From assembly GCF_019443325.1 (NCBI RefSeq), contig NZ_CP080383.1, positions 2,170,001 to 2,234,000 of the forward strand: 64,000 nucleotides of DNA, given 5' to 3'. This DNA is from Cryobacterium sp. PAMC25264. Its GTDB lineage: Bacteria; Actinomycetota; Actinomycetes; Actinomycetales; Microbacteriaceae. Under the pieces are notes generated by a model. It was given only the letters and a program-made list of their open reading frames with translations, had not been told where the DNA came from and ran no database searches. This document shows, in pieces, positions 33,790 to 42,355 of the stretch (positions are counted from its first letter, which is position 1; each line of letters opens with the position of its first letter). A program made the position numbers and the translations under genes.

Positions 33790-34454
33790 GCCAGTCCACC
33801 TGGCAGTTGATGCTCGATTCGCTGTGGCCGTTGCTCCACGGTGCCATCACGGGAACCATCCCGCTGGCGCTGTCGTCGTTTGCGATCGGGTTGGTACTCG
33901 CCCTCGGGCTGGCGCTGATGCGTCTGTCACGCCGGCGCTGGCTCTCGTCGATCGCCCGCGTCTACATCTCGGTGGTGCGCGGCACGCCGCTGCTCGTGCA
34001 GCTGTTCGTGATCTTCTACGGACTGCCGTCCCTCGGCATCGTGATCGACCCGTGGCCCAGCGCCATCGTGGCGTTCTCGATCAACGTGGGCGGTTACGCG
34101 GCCGAGGTCATCCGCGCCGCGATCCTCTCGGTGCCCAAGGGGCAGTGGGAGGCGGCGTACATGATCGGCATGTCGCACCGGCGCGCCCTCACCCGGATCA
34201 TCCTGCCGCAGGCGGCCCGGGTGTCGGTGCCTCCCCTGTCGAACACCTTCATCAGCCTGGTCAAGGACACCTCCCTGGCCTCTCTGATCCTGGTCACCGA
34301 GCTGTTCCGTGAGGCGCAGCAGGTGGCCGCGTTCAGCCAGCAATTCATGGCCCTGTACCTGGAGGCCGCGCTGCTCTACTGGGTGATCTGCCTGGTGCTC
34401 TCCAGTGGCCAGGGCGTGCTCGAGAAGCGATTGGACCGCTATGTCGCCCACTGA
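33786..34454 (+). CDS. Amino-acid ABC transporter permease (HisM/GlnP type)
   Basis: 222 aa, GTG start in a GTGA overlap. Five or so membrane helices and the family signature: YISVVRGTPLLVQLFVIFYG near the first third, SINVGGYAAEVIRAAILSVP, then the EAA-loop-type GQWEAAYMIGMSHRRALTRI and ILPQAARVSVPPLSNTFISL. It forms the transmembrane channel, probably as a homodimer because only one permease gene is present. The ATPase gene overlaps its end by 14 bp. Confidence 0.92.
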   Translation: MSQSTWQLMLDSLWPLLHGAITGTIPLALSSFAIGLVLALGLALMRLSRRRWLSSIARVYISVVRGTPLLVQLFVIFYGLPSLGIVIDPWPSAIVAFSINVGGYAAEVIRAAILSVPKGQWEAAYMIGMSHRRALTRIILPQAARVSVPPLSNTFISLVKDTSLASLILVTELFREAQQVAAFSQQFMALYLEAALLYWVICLVLSSGQGVLEKRLDRYVAH

Positions 34455-35238
34455 CCAGAATCTCCTGACCGTCCGCGGCCTGCAGAAGAGCTTCGGCGCC
34501 AACCGGGTGCTCACCTCGATCGACCTCACGGTGGCCCGGGGCCAGGTGCTTGCCCTGATCGGGCCGTCCGGTTCGGGCAAGACCACGGTGCTGCGCTGCT
34601 TGAACGGGCTCGAGGTCGCCGACGGCGGCCGCATCGAGATCGCCGGGGCGGATGCGGCGGCCACGGCCATCGACTTCGACGCGGCGACCGCCGCGGGCAA
34701 GCCCGTGCCCCGGAAGGCTCTCGGCGCCCTGCGCGACCAGTCGGCCATGGTCTTCCAGCACTACAACCTGTTCCCGCACAAGACCGTGCTGGAGAACGTG
34801 ATGGAGGGTCCCGTCATCGTGCAGCGGCGCCCGCGCGCCGAGGTCGAGGCCGAAGCCCTCCAGCTGCTCACCCGGGTGGGCCTGATCGACAAGCGCGACA
34901 GCTACCCGTTCGAGCTCTCCGGTGGCCAGCAGCAGCGGGTCGGCATCGTTCGGGCCCTGGCGCTGCGCCCGGCCCTGCTGCTCTTCGACGAACCCACCAG
35001 CGCCCTGGACCCCGAGCTCGTGGGTGACGTCCTGCGCCTGATCAAGGAGCTGGCCGCCGAGGGCTGGACCATGGTCATCGTGACCCACGAACTCGAATTC
35101 GCCCGGGAGGTGGCCAGCGAAGTCGCCTTCGTCGACGGCGGCACCATCGTGGAACACGGCGACCCGCGCCAGATGCTGCGCAACCCGCAGCACGAACGCA
35201 CCCGCCAGTTCCTGCACCGGCTGTTGTTCCCGTTCTAG
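34441..35238 (+). CDS. Amino-acid ABC transporter ATP-binding protein (GlnQ/HisP type)
   Basis: 265 aa from the ATG at 34441; the upstream reading from 34405 is a shadow. Walker A GPSGSGKTTVL, Q-loop in VFQHYNLFPHKTVLENV, signature LSGGQQQRVGIVRAL, Walker B LLLFDEPTSALDPE and H-loop VIVTHELEFA are intact. About 25 residues between Walker A and the Q-loop (GADAAATAIDFDAATAAGKP) are longer than in E. coli GlnQ. It powers the transporter encoded by the two genes before it and is the last gene of the operon. Confidence 0.92.
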   Translation: MSPTDQNLLTVRGLQKSFGANRVLTSIDLTVARGQVLALIGPSGSGKTTVLRCLNGLEVADGGRIEIAGADAAATAIDFDAATAAGKPVPRKALGALRDQSAMVFQHYNLFPHKTVLENVMEGPVIVQRRPRAEVEAEALQLLTRVGLIDKRDSYPFELSGGQQQRVGIVRALALRPALLLFDEPTSALDPELVGDVLRLIKELAAEGWTMVIVTHELEFAREVASEVAFVDGGTIVEHGDPRQMLRNPQHERTRQFLHRLLFPF

Positions 35239-35272
35239 CCCCGTCCAGCCGGGGGCGGCTGGGTCGGTGCCC

Positions 35273-35278
35273 TAACCT
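35273..35278 (+). promoter_or_regulatory. Leaderless-type -10 element of the Pr6Pr gene
   Basis: TAACCT ends six bases before the ATG at 35285. A weak GC hairpin (CCAGCC 35245-35250 / GGCTGG 35257-35262) after the ABC operon precedes it and may help end that transcript. Confidence 0.45.
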
Positions 35279-35284
35279 GAACAG

Positions 35285-35983
35285 ATGAGTTCTGCAGCCC
35301 TCGCCGAGGCCCCGATCGACCGCCGCCCGACACCCACACGACGCACCGTCGGACTACTGCGGATCATCCTGGCTCTGGTGGTGCTCGCGGCGATCGTCAC
35401 CCAGATCAGCGACGAGCTCCTGCACGACGCCTTCGACCCGGCCGCCTACTTCGGCTACTTCACCATCCAGTCCAGCCTGATGAACGTGGTCGTCCTCGCG
35501 GTCGGCGGCGTGCTCGCCCTCCGCCTGGCCGCCGAGCCCGAACTGCTGGCACGGGTGCGGATGTCGACGCTCAGCTACGCCGTGATCACCGGCGTCGTCT
35601 ACAACCTGTTGCTGCGCAACCTGCCGGCGGACGGCAGCTACGTGGGAATCAGCTGGCCCAACGAGGTGCTACATGTCTGGGCGCCCGCCCTGATCCTGCT
35701 GGACTGGCTGTTGGCTCCCGGGCGCCCGGCCCTGGCCTGGAAGCGCATCTGGTTCGCGCTCATCTACCCGCTCGCCTGGCTGGCCTACGCGCTGCTGCGC
35801 GGCGCCTTCACCGACTGGTGGACCTACCCGTTCCTCAACCCCGGCGAACCCGGCGGCTGGTCGTCGGTGCTGCTTTACATCCTGGTGATCGCAGCCGTCA
35901 TCATCGGCATCTCGGCCGGCGCGATCGGCTTGAGCCGGCTGGGACGCCGCGAGGGCACCCGGTTGGCCCCCGACCTGGCCTGA
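35285..35983 (+). CDS. Pr6Pr family membrane protein
   Basis: 232 aa with six transmembrane segments. AYFGYFTIQSSLMNVVVLAV, YNLLLRNLP, SWPNEVLHVWAPALILLDWL and YPLAWLAYALLRGAFTDWWT, YPFLN are characteristic of bacterial Pr6Pr proteins, distant relatives of the eukaryotic AIG1/FAR-17a (ADTRP) threonine hydrolases. The Thr/Ser of TIQSS and the His of EVLHVWAP could be the corresponding reactive residues, which is inference only. Function in bacteria is unknown. Confidence 0.85.
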   Translation: MSSAALAEAPIDRRPTPTRRTVGLLRIILALVVLAAIVTQISDELLHDAFDPAAYFGYFTIQSSLMNVVVLAVGGVLALRLAAEPELLARVRMSTLSYAVITGVVYNLLLRNLPADGSYVGISWPNEVLHVWAPALILLDWLLAPGRPALAWKRIWFALIYPLAWLAYALLRGAFTDWWTYPFLNPGEPGGWSSVLLYILVIAAVIIGISAGAIGLSRLGRREGTRLAPDLA

Positions 35984-36064
35984 TCCGCTCGGTCTTCACC
36001 TCCCGTTCACCCCGTTGGGGCAGACTGTCCCGATTCGCACGTTCGTGAACTTCGGGAGGGCATC

Positions 36065-36463
36065 ATGACCAGTCCAGTCACAGACTCCGGCCACATCGGC
36101 GCCGACGGCGCCTACGCCGACCTCATCGCCCACAACGGCCACCTGCTCGCCGGAGCCGTCGCGGTGATAGCCGCCGGCGAAGGCCCGCTCGTCGTGCACG
36201 GCCCCGGTGCCGAGCACCACACTTCTCTGGTGCTCGCCCTGGCCTTCCTCGCCGCCGGCGTACCCGACGACGAGGCCGTGGCGGCGGCGCTCACCGCCGA
36301 ACCGCATCCGGCTGCGCTCCGCCAGGCCCTGGCCGATGTCGCCGCACTCGGCGGCGTAGAGCCGTACCTGTTGCGGAACGGACTCACGGTGACCCATTTC
36401 CTTGCCCTCCGCGAGCGTTTCGCGGGCGACGACGCCGGTTTCGCGGCGGGAGATGTGAGCTGA
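36065..36463 (+). CDS. Degenerate tyrosine-phosphatase-like protein lacking the catalytic Cys
   Basis: 132 aa with GGGAGGG ahead of the ATG. The C-terminal two-thirds resemble the end of PtpB/IphP-type protein tyrosine phosphatases: the P-loop region, normally HCxxGKDRTG, reads VVHGPGAEHHTSLVLALAFL here, followed by AAGVPDDEAVAAALT and the family-like tail GGVEPYLLRNGLTVTHFLAL. The nucleophilic Cys and the Arg are absent and the N-terminal half of a normal enzyme is missing, so it cannot be an active Cys-phosphatase. It could be a pseudo-phosphatase or a decayed gene. The family assignment rests on remembered motif resemblance. Confidence 0.55.
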   Translation: MTSPVTDSGHIGADGAYADLIAHNGHLLAGAVAVIAAGEGPLVVHGPGAEHHTSLVLALAFLAAGVPDDEAVAAALTAEPHPAALRQALADVAALGGVEPYLLRNGLTVTHFLALRERFAGDDAGFAAGDVS

Positions 36464-36466
36464 GGG

Positions 36467-36832
36467 CTACCGGCTGAGCACCAGCCGGCGTTCCCTCAAT
36501 GCGAGGAACAGCGGGAAGACGAAGGCGAACGCCGTCACCAGGCCGAGCACGACGTAGGCCCAGCCTGCCCGCATGCCCAGGCGGCGCGCCTCGACGATGA
36601 TCAGGATGCTGCCGGCGATGGCCGTGACCAGCAGATCGGTGGTCAGCGACGAAACGGCCGGTCCGCTCATGGTCCAGTCGCCGATGAAGTCGCTGGCCTC
36701 GGCGATCGCCTGGATGTTCCAGGTCCAGGTGCCGATCAGGCCCACGACGGCCAGTGCCAGGTAGACGAAGACGAGGGTGGTCCAGCCCGCGCCGGCTGGT
36801 CGGACGGTGGGCTCTGAGTGTGGGCTGGTCAT
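36467..36832 (-). CDS. DUF2834-like small membrane protein
   Basis: 121 aa from the ATG at 36832 with three hydrophobic segments (LVFVYLALAVVGLIGTW, TTDLLVTAIAGSILIIVEA, YVVLGLVTAFAFVFPLFLAL) and the short conserved-looking stretch TWNIQAIAE and RRLGMRAGW, as in DUF2834 proteins. Function is unknown. CACACT ends six bases before the ATG. It converges on the phosphatase-like gene with a 3-bp gap and lies downstream of the S1C protease gene on the same strand. Confidence 0.7.
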   Translation of the reverse strand: MTSPHSEPTVRPAGAGWTTLVFVYLALAVVGLIGTWTWNIQAIAEASDFIGDWTMSGPAVSSLTTDLLVTAIAGSILIIVEARRLGMRAGWAYVVLGLVTAFAFVFPLFLALRERRLVLSR

Positions 36833-36838
36833 GAACAC

Positions 36839-36844
36839 AGTGTG
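36839..36844 (-). promoter_or_regulatory. Leaderless-type -10 element of the DUF2834-like gene
   Basis: CACACT on the minus strand ends six bases before the ATG at 36832. Confidence 0.35.
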
Positions 36845-36856
36845 CCGTGATCTGGG

Positions 36857-37963
36857 TCAGACCGCCGGGCCGTCGATGAGCGTGGCGGCGGCGCTGTGCG
36901 TCGCGCCCGAGACATCCACCCAGTCGATGGTCACGGTCGCGCCCGGGGTGTCGGTGTTGACCCCGCCGGCCGCCGCGGCGTCGATGGCGTCCACGATCTC
37001 GAGGGCGTCCTCGATCGGGATGGCGTAGCCGGTGATGGTGGTGCTGCCCGAGGAGGCGGCGGTGTCGATGCCGACCACCTCGCCGTCGGCGTCATAGAGC
37101 GGCCCGCCGGACTCACCCGACTCGATGTCGGCATCCACCTCGATGAGGCCGGTGAGGTCTTCGGCGTTCGTGCCGTCGGAGTTCGTGCCGTCGGAGTCCT
37201 GTGCGGTGATGGACTGCTCAAGGCTGAGCACGGTTCCCGGGGCGGCCGTGAGGGTTCCGGTGCCGCCGGCGTTGCCCACGCCCGTGACCGCGTCGCCGAC
37301 GGCGACGTCGCCGGAGGTATCGAGATCGGCCGTGGCGAGGCCGCTCGCGTCGACGAGTTCGAGCACGGCGATGTCTTCGGTGGCGTCGGTGCCGACGACC
37401 TCCGCGGTGTATTCGGTGCCCGTGGAGACCACGGTGACGGTGATGCTGGTGGCGCCCTCCACGACGTGGTTGTTGGTGAGGATGCGGCCGTCCGAGGTGA
37501 GGATGAGCCCCGTGCCTGCGGCCTCGGAGCTCTCGTAGCCGAGCACGGTGTCGATGACGACGACACCCACGGACTGCGCGGTCGTGGCCGTGGTGGTGTC
37601 CAGAGTGGTGGACCCTCCCCCGCCGGAGCGGACCGACGGGCCACCGGAGCCCTGGGCGCCGTACCCCTGGCCGCCGTATATCTGGGTGGCGGGGTCCTGG
37701 GTAGTGGGGTCCGGGGTGGTGGCGGTGCTCTCCGACCGGCTGGTCGTCTCGGCCGCTGCGGCGGTTCGCTCGATCGCGCGGGCGGCCGAGTACAGGCCGG
37801 TTCCGGTGGCACCCACTACGAGCGCCGCCGCCAGGCCCATGGCGACGATGTCGCCGGTGCGCCAGCGCGCGCGGTGGGAGGGCTCGGGTGCCGGGTGGGT
37901 CTCGATTGCCGGATGGGTCTCAGGTGCCGCGTGGTTCTCGGGTGCCGTGCCGGGCTGGCTCAT
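36857..37963 (-). CDS. S1C family trypsin-like serine protease, membrane anchored
   Basis: 368 aa from the ATG at 37963, preceded by AGGAAAGGA. A cytoplasmic N-terminus with imperfect ETHPA repeats leads to one membrane helix (IVAMGLAAALVVGATGTGLY), a Ser/Thr/Gly-rich linker, then a trypsin-like domain with His in TNNHVVEG, Asp in TEDIAVLELV and Ser in ESGESGGPLYD. A small duplicated insert DSDGTNSDGTNAED lies before the nucleophile. There is no clear PDZ domain, so it resembles DegP-like proteases without the regulatory module. It acts outside the membrane; substrates are unknown. Confidence 0.88.
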   Translation of the reverse strand: MSQPGTAPENHAAPETHPAIETHPAPEPSHRARWRTGDIVAMGLAAALVVGATGTGLYSAARAIERTAAAAETTSRSESTATTPDPTTQDPATQIYGGQGYGAQGSGGPSVRSGGGGSTTLDTTTATTAQSVGVVVIDTVLGYESSEAAGTGLILTSDGRILTNNHVVEGATSITVTVVSTGTEYTAEVVGTDATEDIAVLELVDASGLATADLDTSGDVAVGDAVTGVGNAGGTGTLTAAPGTVLSLEQSITAQDSDGTNSDGTNAEDLTGLIEVDADIESGESGGPLYDADGEVVGIDTAASSGSTTITGYAIPIEDALEIVDAIDAAAAGGVNTDTPGATVTIDWVDVSGATHSAAATLIDGPAV

Positions 37964-38038
37964 GACTGTGTCCTTTCCTGGGGCGACCGGGAACCGTTCG
38001 CGTCTGGACTCAGACAAGCCGTCGAAGCTATGGAGGAG

Positions 38039-41000
38039 CTATGACACAGCCACGGAGGTCCTGTCGATCTCGCTGTAGCCCTGGGGCGTCACCCGGATCT
38101 GCAGCTTCGCCGGGATCTGCTCCTTCATCGACTCGACGTGGCTGATCAGGCCGATGGTGCGCCCGCCGGCACGCAGGCTGTCGAGGGTACTCATGGCCGT
38201 CTCGAGCGTTTCGGCGTCGAGGGAGCCGAATCCCTCGTCCACGAAGAGGGTGTCCAGGGTGATGCCGCCGGCCTGGTTGGAGACCACCTCGGCCAGTCCG
38301 AGGGCCAGGGCGAGCGAGGCCAGGAAGGTCTCGCCGCCGGACAGGGAGTGTGTGGCCCGCGCACGTCCGGTGTGTTCGTCGCGGATCGCCAGGCCCAGCC
38401 CGGCCTGGCTGCCGCGGTACTGCAGGGCGTCGTCGTGCTCGAGGGCGTAGCGGCCGCCGGTCATGGTGCGCAGCCGATTGTTGGCGGCCGCGATGATCTC
38501 TTCGAGCTGGGCCGCGAGCACGTAGGTCTCGAGCTTCATGCGCTTGGTGTTGGGGTCGTCGCCGTGCACCACGGCGGCGAGCTGGCGCACCTGCGCCTGC
38601 GTGGCCAGCAGGTCGGCGGCCCTCTCCAAACGGGCGCGCGCATCCGCCACCAGAACGGTGAGCGACGAGCGACGCTCCCGCAGCGACTCGCGCCGGGTCA
38701 GGGCCTCGTCGCGTCGGGCGGCGGCTGCGTCCCGGACGTTCCGCAACGGCTCCAGGTCGATGGGGTCCTCCGGCAGCCCGGCGAGATCGGGTTCGGCGAG
38801 CACACCGCGGGTGGCGGCGAGCTCGTCGTCGTAGGCCCGGATGCTGCGCTCGTGCCGCTCGACCGCTGCGGGTGCCAGGCGCGCGGCCACGGCCTCGGCC
38901 TCATCGGTGAAGCCCTCCTCGCCGAGCTGGCGGCCCAGGGCGTCGGTGGCGGCTCGTTCGGCGCCGCGGGCGGTGCCGGCGGCGGCCAGAGCGTCGGCCA
39001 GTGCCCGGGCGGCGTCGAGTTCGACCTGCAGCCGGGCGGACCGGTCGGTGACGCTGTCGAAACCGGCCCGGTGCAGGCGCACCCGGGCGGCCAGGCTGTC
39101 CCGCTCGCTGCGCTGCCCGGCCAGGTGCACCGTGGTCTCGTCTCGCGCCAACTGCAACGGGGCCAGGGCGGACTGGGCCTGGTCTTGGGCGGCGCGGAGC
39201 CGGGCGAGTTCGGCCTCGAGTCCGGGAATGCGCTCGCGGTGGCCGGCGGCCGTGGCCAGGGTCTCCCGTGCGGTGCGGAGAGCGCCGTCGAGGTCGTCGG
39301 AGTCGCGGGTTCCGGCGCGCGTCTCTGCCTCGGTGAGCAGGGTCGCCACGGCCTGGGAGGCCGCGCGGGCGTCGTCGACAGCAGCCTGGCGCTGAGTCAT
39401 CAGGCGCCGGGCTGCGGCCAGGTCGGCCTCGGTGACAGGCTCGGTCTCCTGCGGCTTGGGCGCGGGGTGTTCCGTCGACCCGCAGACCGTGCACGGTTCG
39501 CCGTCGACGAGTCCGGCGGCCAGCTCGACGGCAAAGCCGCCCAGCCGGCGGTCGACGAGATCCTGGTAGGCCTGGGCGGCGGCCGTGTTCGCGGCCACGG
39601 CCTCACGCTCGGCCCGGTGCACACCCACGAGCTCGGTGTCGAGCCTCTGCATGTCCTCGGCCGCTGCGAAGGCTTCCGTCGCCCGCGCCACGGCGGCCTC
39701 GGCGCTGGAGACCTGCGCGCCGCCGAGACTGGCCACGGCGAGGGCGTCGGTGGCGGCCACGATGCGTTCCGGCAGGGCCAGGAGTGACAACCGGGCCTGA
39801 TCGAGGGCTTCGGACTGCTCGGCCGCCTGCTGCTCGAGGGCGCTGATCTGCGCTTCGAGCTGCGGAAGCCGAACCTCGTCGGCGAGCACGTCGGCGAGGC
39901 CGCCGAGCTGGCGGAGCCTGTCGTCGATCACCAGAGTCAGAGCGGCGGCATCGCCACCAGTGTCGGCATCCGCATCGCCAGCAGCATCCGCGAGCAGTCG
40001 TCGCCAGGCCGACCGTGCTGTGGCCTCGATGCCGTCGGCCGCGGTGACCTGCTCCCGCGCATCCGCGAGGGCGCGCACCTGCGGCCAGACGCGGGCGGCC
40101 CGCTCGGCCAGGCGCAGAGTCTCGCGCACGGCGGCGATCTCGCCGGCGCGTTCCTCGAGGGCGGCCAGGGTGCGCTCGGCGGCGTCCCGGCGGTCCTGGC
40201 GGCGGCGTCGGTCCTCGGCGTCCGCGCAGTCGATCGTGGCTGTCGCCAGCGCGGCGGCGGCGGTCTGGGCCCGCCGGGTCGCCGCGGCGAGGCGGGTCTC
40301 CACAGCGTGCAGTCCGGCCACGAACCAGTCCAGGTCGGGCCGATCGGGGCCGGATAGATCAGCGGCGTCGGTGTCGGGATCGTCGGCGTCCGCAGGGTCT
40401 TCCGCTCGGTGGAGCTGGCGCAGCGCGGACTCAACGAGGGCGCCGATGTCGCGGTTCACGGCGGCCAGGTCGTCGTCGAGTACCTTGCGGCGCGAGATGA
40501 GCACGGCCTCGAGCTGTTGGAACCGCAGCGTGCCGAACAGGGTGCGGAGCACCGTCAGCCGGTCGTCGGTCTTGGCCAGCAGGAACCGCTGGAACCGGTT
40601 CTGCGCGAGCAGGATCACTTGCAGGAACTGGTCTTTCCGAAGCGGCAGGATCAGGTCGAGCTCCTGGGCGACGTCCACGGGCTTGGCCGCCAGGCCCTCC
40701 CAGCCGTCGGCGCCGAGCCGCTCGAGCCGGGCCTCAGGTTTGGCCGGCGTGGTGCCCGTGCCGCGCTTCTTGGGCTTGTCGTAGGCCGGGGTGCGGTAGA
40801 GCCGATACGTCTGGGCGCCGAGGGTGAACTCGACCTCCACGAAGCTCGGGTCGTCGGGCTCGCAGTGGTCGCTGCGCAGGCGCAGTTCGCTGCCGTCGAA
40901 GCGGGGCACCGACCCGTAGAGGGCGAAGCAGATCGCGTCGAGGATGCTCGATTTGCCCGCTCCGGTCTTGCCGGTGATGAGGAAGATGCCGTCGGCGTCG

Positions 41001-41074
41001 AACGTGGTGAAGTCCACGTGTTGCTCGTTCTTGTACGGCCCGAACCCGGCCAGGCGCAGCCTGGTGATCTTCAC
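38039..41074 (-). CDS. sbcC: Exonuclease SbcC, ATPase subunit of the SbcCD nuclease
   Basis: 1011 aa from the GTG at 41074, overlapping the sbcD stop (GTGA). Walker A ITGKTGAGKSSILDA is near residue 35; long Ala/Arg/Glu-rich coiled coils flank the zinc hook GEPCTVCGSTEHPAP; the C-terminal half carries the ABC signature SLSGGETFLASLALALG, Walker B TLFVDEGFGSLD and a switch histidine in IGLISHVESM. The Rad50-like subunit tethers DNA ends and drives the SbcD nuclease in hairpin and double-strand-break processing. The much longer reading to 41926 is a shadow of sbcD. Confidence 0.95.
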   Translation of the reverse strand: MKITRLRLAGFGPYKNEQHVDFTTFDADGIFLITGKTGAGKSSILDAICFALYGSVPRFDGSELRLRSDHCEPDDPSFVEVEFTLGAQTYRLYRTPAYDKPKKRGTGTTPAKPEARLERLGADGWEGLAAKPVDVAQELDLILPLRKDQFLQVILLAQNRFQRFLLAKTDDRLTVLRTLFGTLRFQQLEAVLISRRKVLDDDLAAVNRDIGALVESALRQLHRAEDPADADDPDTDAADLSGPDRPDLDWFVAGLHAVETRLAAATRRAQTAAAALATATIDCADAEDRRRRQDRRDAAERTLAALEERAGEIAAVRETLRLAERAARVWPQVRALADAREQVTAADGIEATARSAWRRLLADAAGDADADTGGDAAALTLVIDDRLRQLGGLADVLADEVRLPQLEAQISALEQQAAEQSEALDQARLSLLALPERIVAATDALAVASLGGAQVSSAEAAVARATEAFAAAEDMQRLDTELVGVHRAEREAVAANTAAAQAYQDLVDRRLGGFAVELAAGLVDGEPCTVCGSTEHPAPKPQETEPVTEADLAAARRLMTQRQAAVDDARAASQAVATLLTEAETRAGTRDSDDLDGALRTARETLATAAGHRERIPGLEAELARLRAAQDQAQSALAPLQLARDETTVHLAGQRSERDSLAARVRLHRAGFDSVTDRSARLQVELDAARALADALAAAGTARGAERAATDALGRQLGEEGFTDEAEAVAARLAPAAVERHERSIRAYDDELAATRGVLAEPDLAGLPEDPIDLEPLRNVRDAAAARRDEALTRRESLRERRSSLTVLVADARARLERAADLLATQAQVRQLAAVVHGDDPNTKRMKLETYVLAAQLEEIIAAANNRLRTMTGGRYALEHDDALQYRGSQAGLGLAIRDEHTGRARATHSLSGGETFLASLALALGLAEVVSNQAGGITLDTLFVDEGFGSLDAETLETAMSTLDSLRAGGRTIGLISHVESMKEQIPAKLQIRVTPQGYSEIDRTSVAVS

Positions 41075-42210
41075 GGCGACGCCACCTCGGCCAGCACGTC
41101 GGCGACGAGGTCGTGCTCGAACTCGGTCAGGCCCACCCCGTTCCGAACGAACTCCAGGAACCCGTCCACGATGTCCCGGTCGCTCTTCTGGTGCACACGC
41201 GCGGCGTAGCTGGACGCATCCGCCGTCACCTGCACCGTGGGCCGGTGCTCCAGCGTGACGCAGGAGGGGAACCGCTTCTGCAGGGTGCGCATGCCGTCGA
41301 GGGGACGCACCCGGTCGGTGAGCACCGCGGCGACCCAGTCCTGCTCGAAGGCGGCGAGGGTCTCGTCGGTGACAAGGTCTTCGAGGTCGCCGGTGAGCAC
41401 TCTCAGGCGGCGGGGCACCGGCAGGTCCACCCATTCCACCTCGGCCAGGCCGGCCGCGTCGAGGTCGACGAGCCAGCCGCCGCGGGGCTTGTCGGCCTCG
41501 GCGAAGGAGTAGTGCAGCGGAGCGCCCGAATAGCGCACCCGGTCGGTGATGCGGGCGCGGCCGTGGATGTGGCCGAGTGCCACGTAGTCGGGGCCGTCGA
41601 AGACCGCGGCCGGCACCAGGTCGAGGCCGCCGGCGCTGATGTCGCGCTCCACGTCGCTGGCCGACACACCGGCGGCGAAGCAGTGCGACAGCACAACGGA
41701 ACGGCCGCCCCGTTCGGCCAGGTCGGCGCGCACCTGGCGCATGGCCAACCCCAGCACCTGCTCGTGGGTCTTGAGGAGTTCGTCGGGGTAGTGGTGGCGC
41801 ACCAGCGCCGGTTCGAGGAACGGAATGCCGTAGAAGTGCACCGGACCGTGCTCGTCGTCGATGCTGACGGGCGTGCGGTACTGGTCGAACCGGGTGATCA
41901 CGTGGATGCCGGCCAGCGCGGTCCACTCCGACTGGAAGCCCAGGCGCGTGGCGGAGTCGTGGTTGCCGCTGGTCATGACGACGCGAGCACCGGTCGCGTG
42001 CAGCTTGGCCAGGGTGCCGCCCAGCAGGGCGTAGCTGTCGGCCGAGGGCATCGCCGAGTCGAAGATGTCGCCGGCGACCGCGACCACGTCGACGTGCCTG
42101 TCGCGCACGATGTCGACGAGGGCGTCGAGAACGACGCGCAGGTGGTCGAGGGTCTGGTGCGTGTGGAAGGTGCGCCCGATGTGCCAGTCACTCGTGTGCA
42201 GGATCTTCAT
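41071..42210 (-). CDS. sbcD: Exonuclease SbcD, nuclease subunit of SbcCD
   Basis: 379 aa from the ATG at 42210. The calcineurin-like phosphoesterase metal motifs are in order: HTSDWHIGRTFH, AVAGDIFDSAMPS, TSGNHDSATR, SHCFAAG and LGHIHGRARI. The Mre11-like subunit supplies nuclease activity with SbcC. TAGCGT ends seven bases before the ATG, and no Shine-Dalgarno is visible; the longer reading to 42762 was not used. sbcD and sbcC form a translationally coupled pair. Confidence 0.95.
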   Translation of the reverse strand: MKILHTSDWHIGRTFHTHQTLDHLRVVLDALVDIVRDRHVDVVAVAGDIFDSAMPSADSYALLGGTLAKLHATGARVVMTSGNHDSATRLGFQSEWTALAGIHVITRFDQYRTPVSIDDEHGPVHFYGIPFLEPALVRHHYPDELLKTHEQVLGLAMRQVRADLAERGGRSVVLSHCFAAGVSASDVERDISAGGLDLVPAAVFDGPDYVALGHIHGRARITDRVRYSGAPLHYSFAEADKPRGGWLVDLDAAGLAEVEWVDLPVPRRLRVLTGDLEDLVTDETLAAFEQDWVAAVLTDRVRPLDGMRTLQKRFPSCVTLEHRPTVQVTADASSYAARVHQKSDRDIVDGFLEFVRNGVGLTEFEHDLVADVLAEVASP

Positions 42211-42217
42211 GTCGTCC

Positions 42218-42223
42218 ACGCTA
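42218..42223 (-). promoter_or_regulatory. Leaderless-type -10 element of sbcDC
   Basis: TAGCGT on the minus strand ends seven bases before the ATG at 42210. Confidence 0.45.
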
Positions 42224-42355
42224 CCGCCGGCCACCGACACGGGCCGTCCGGCACGGCCCGTCCGGCACGGCGGGGTGGCCGGGCACGCGTGTACATTGCC
42301 CGGCAACAGGACAATACCGACAGGAACAGGACCGAGAGAACAGGGAGGCAGCACC

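Noticed and set aside
36065-36463. Active tyrosine phosphatase
   Set aside because: The catalytic Cys and Arg of the P-loop are absent, so only a degenerate relative is called.
38138-39787. 549-codon plus-strand reading antisense to sbcC
   Set aside because: Gly/Val-rich shadow of the SbcC coiled-coil region; no start signal.
41075-41926. N-terminal extension of SbcC beyond 41074
   Set aside because: Overlaps sbcD in another frame and encodes Arg/Pro-rich sequence; the GTG at 41074 begins the conserved VKITRLRLAGFGPY.
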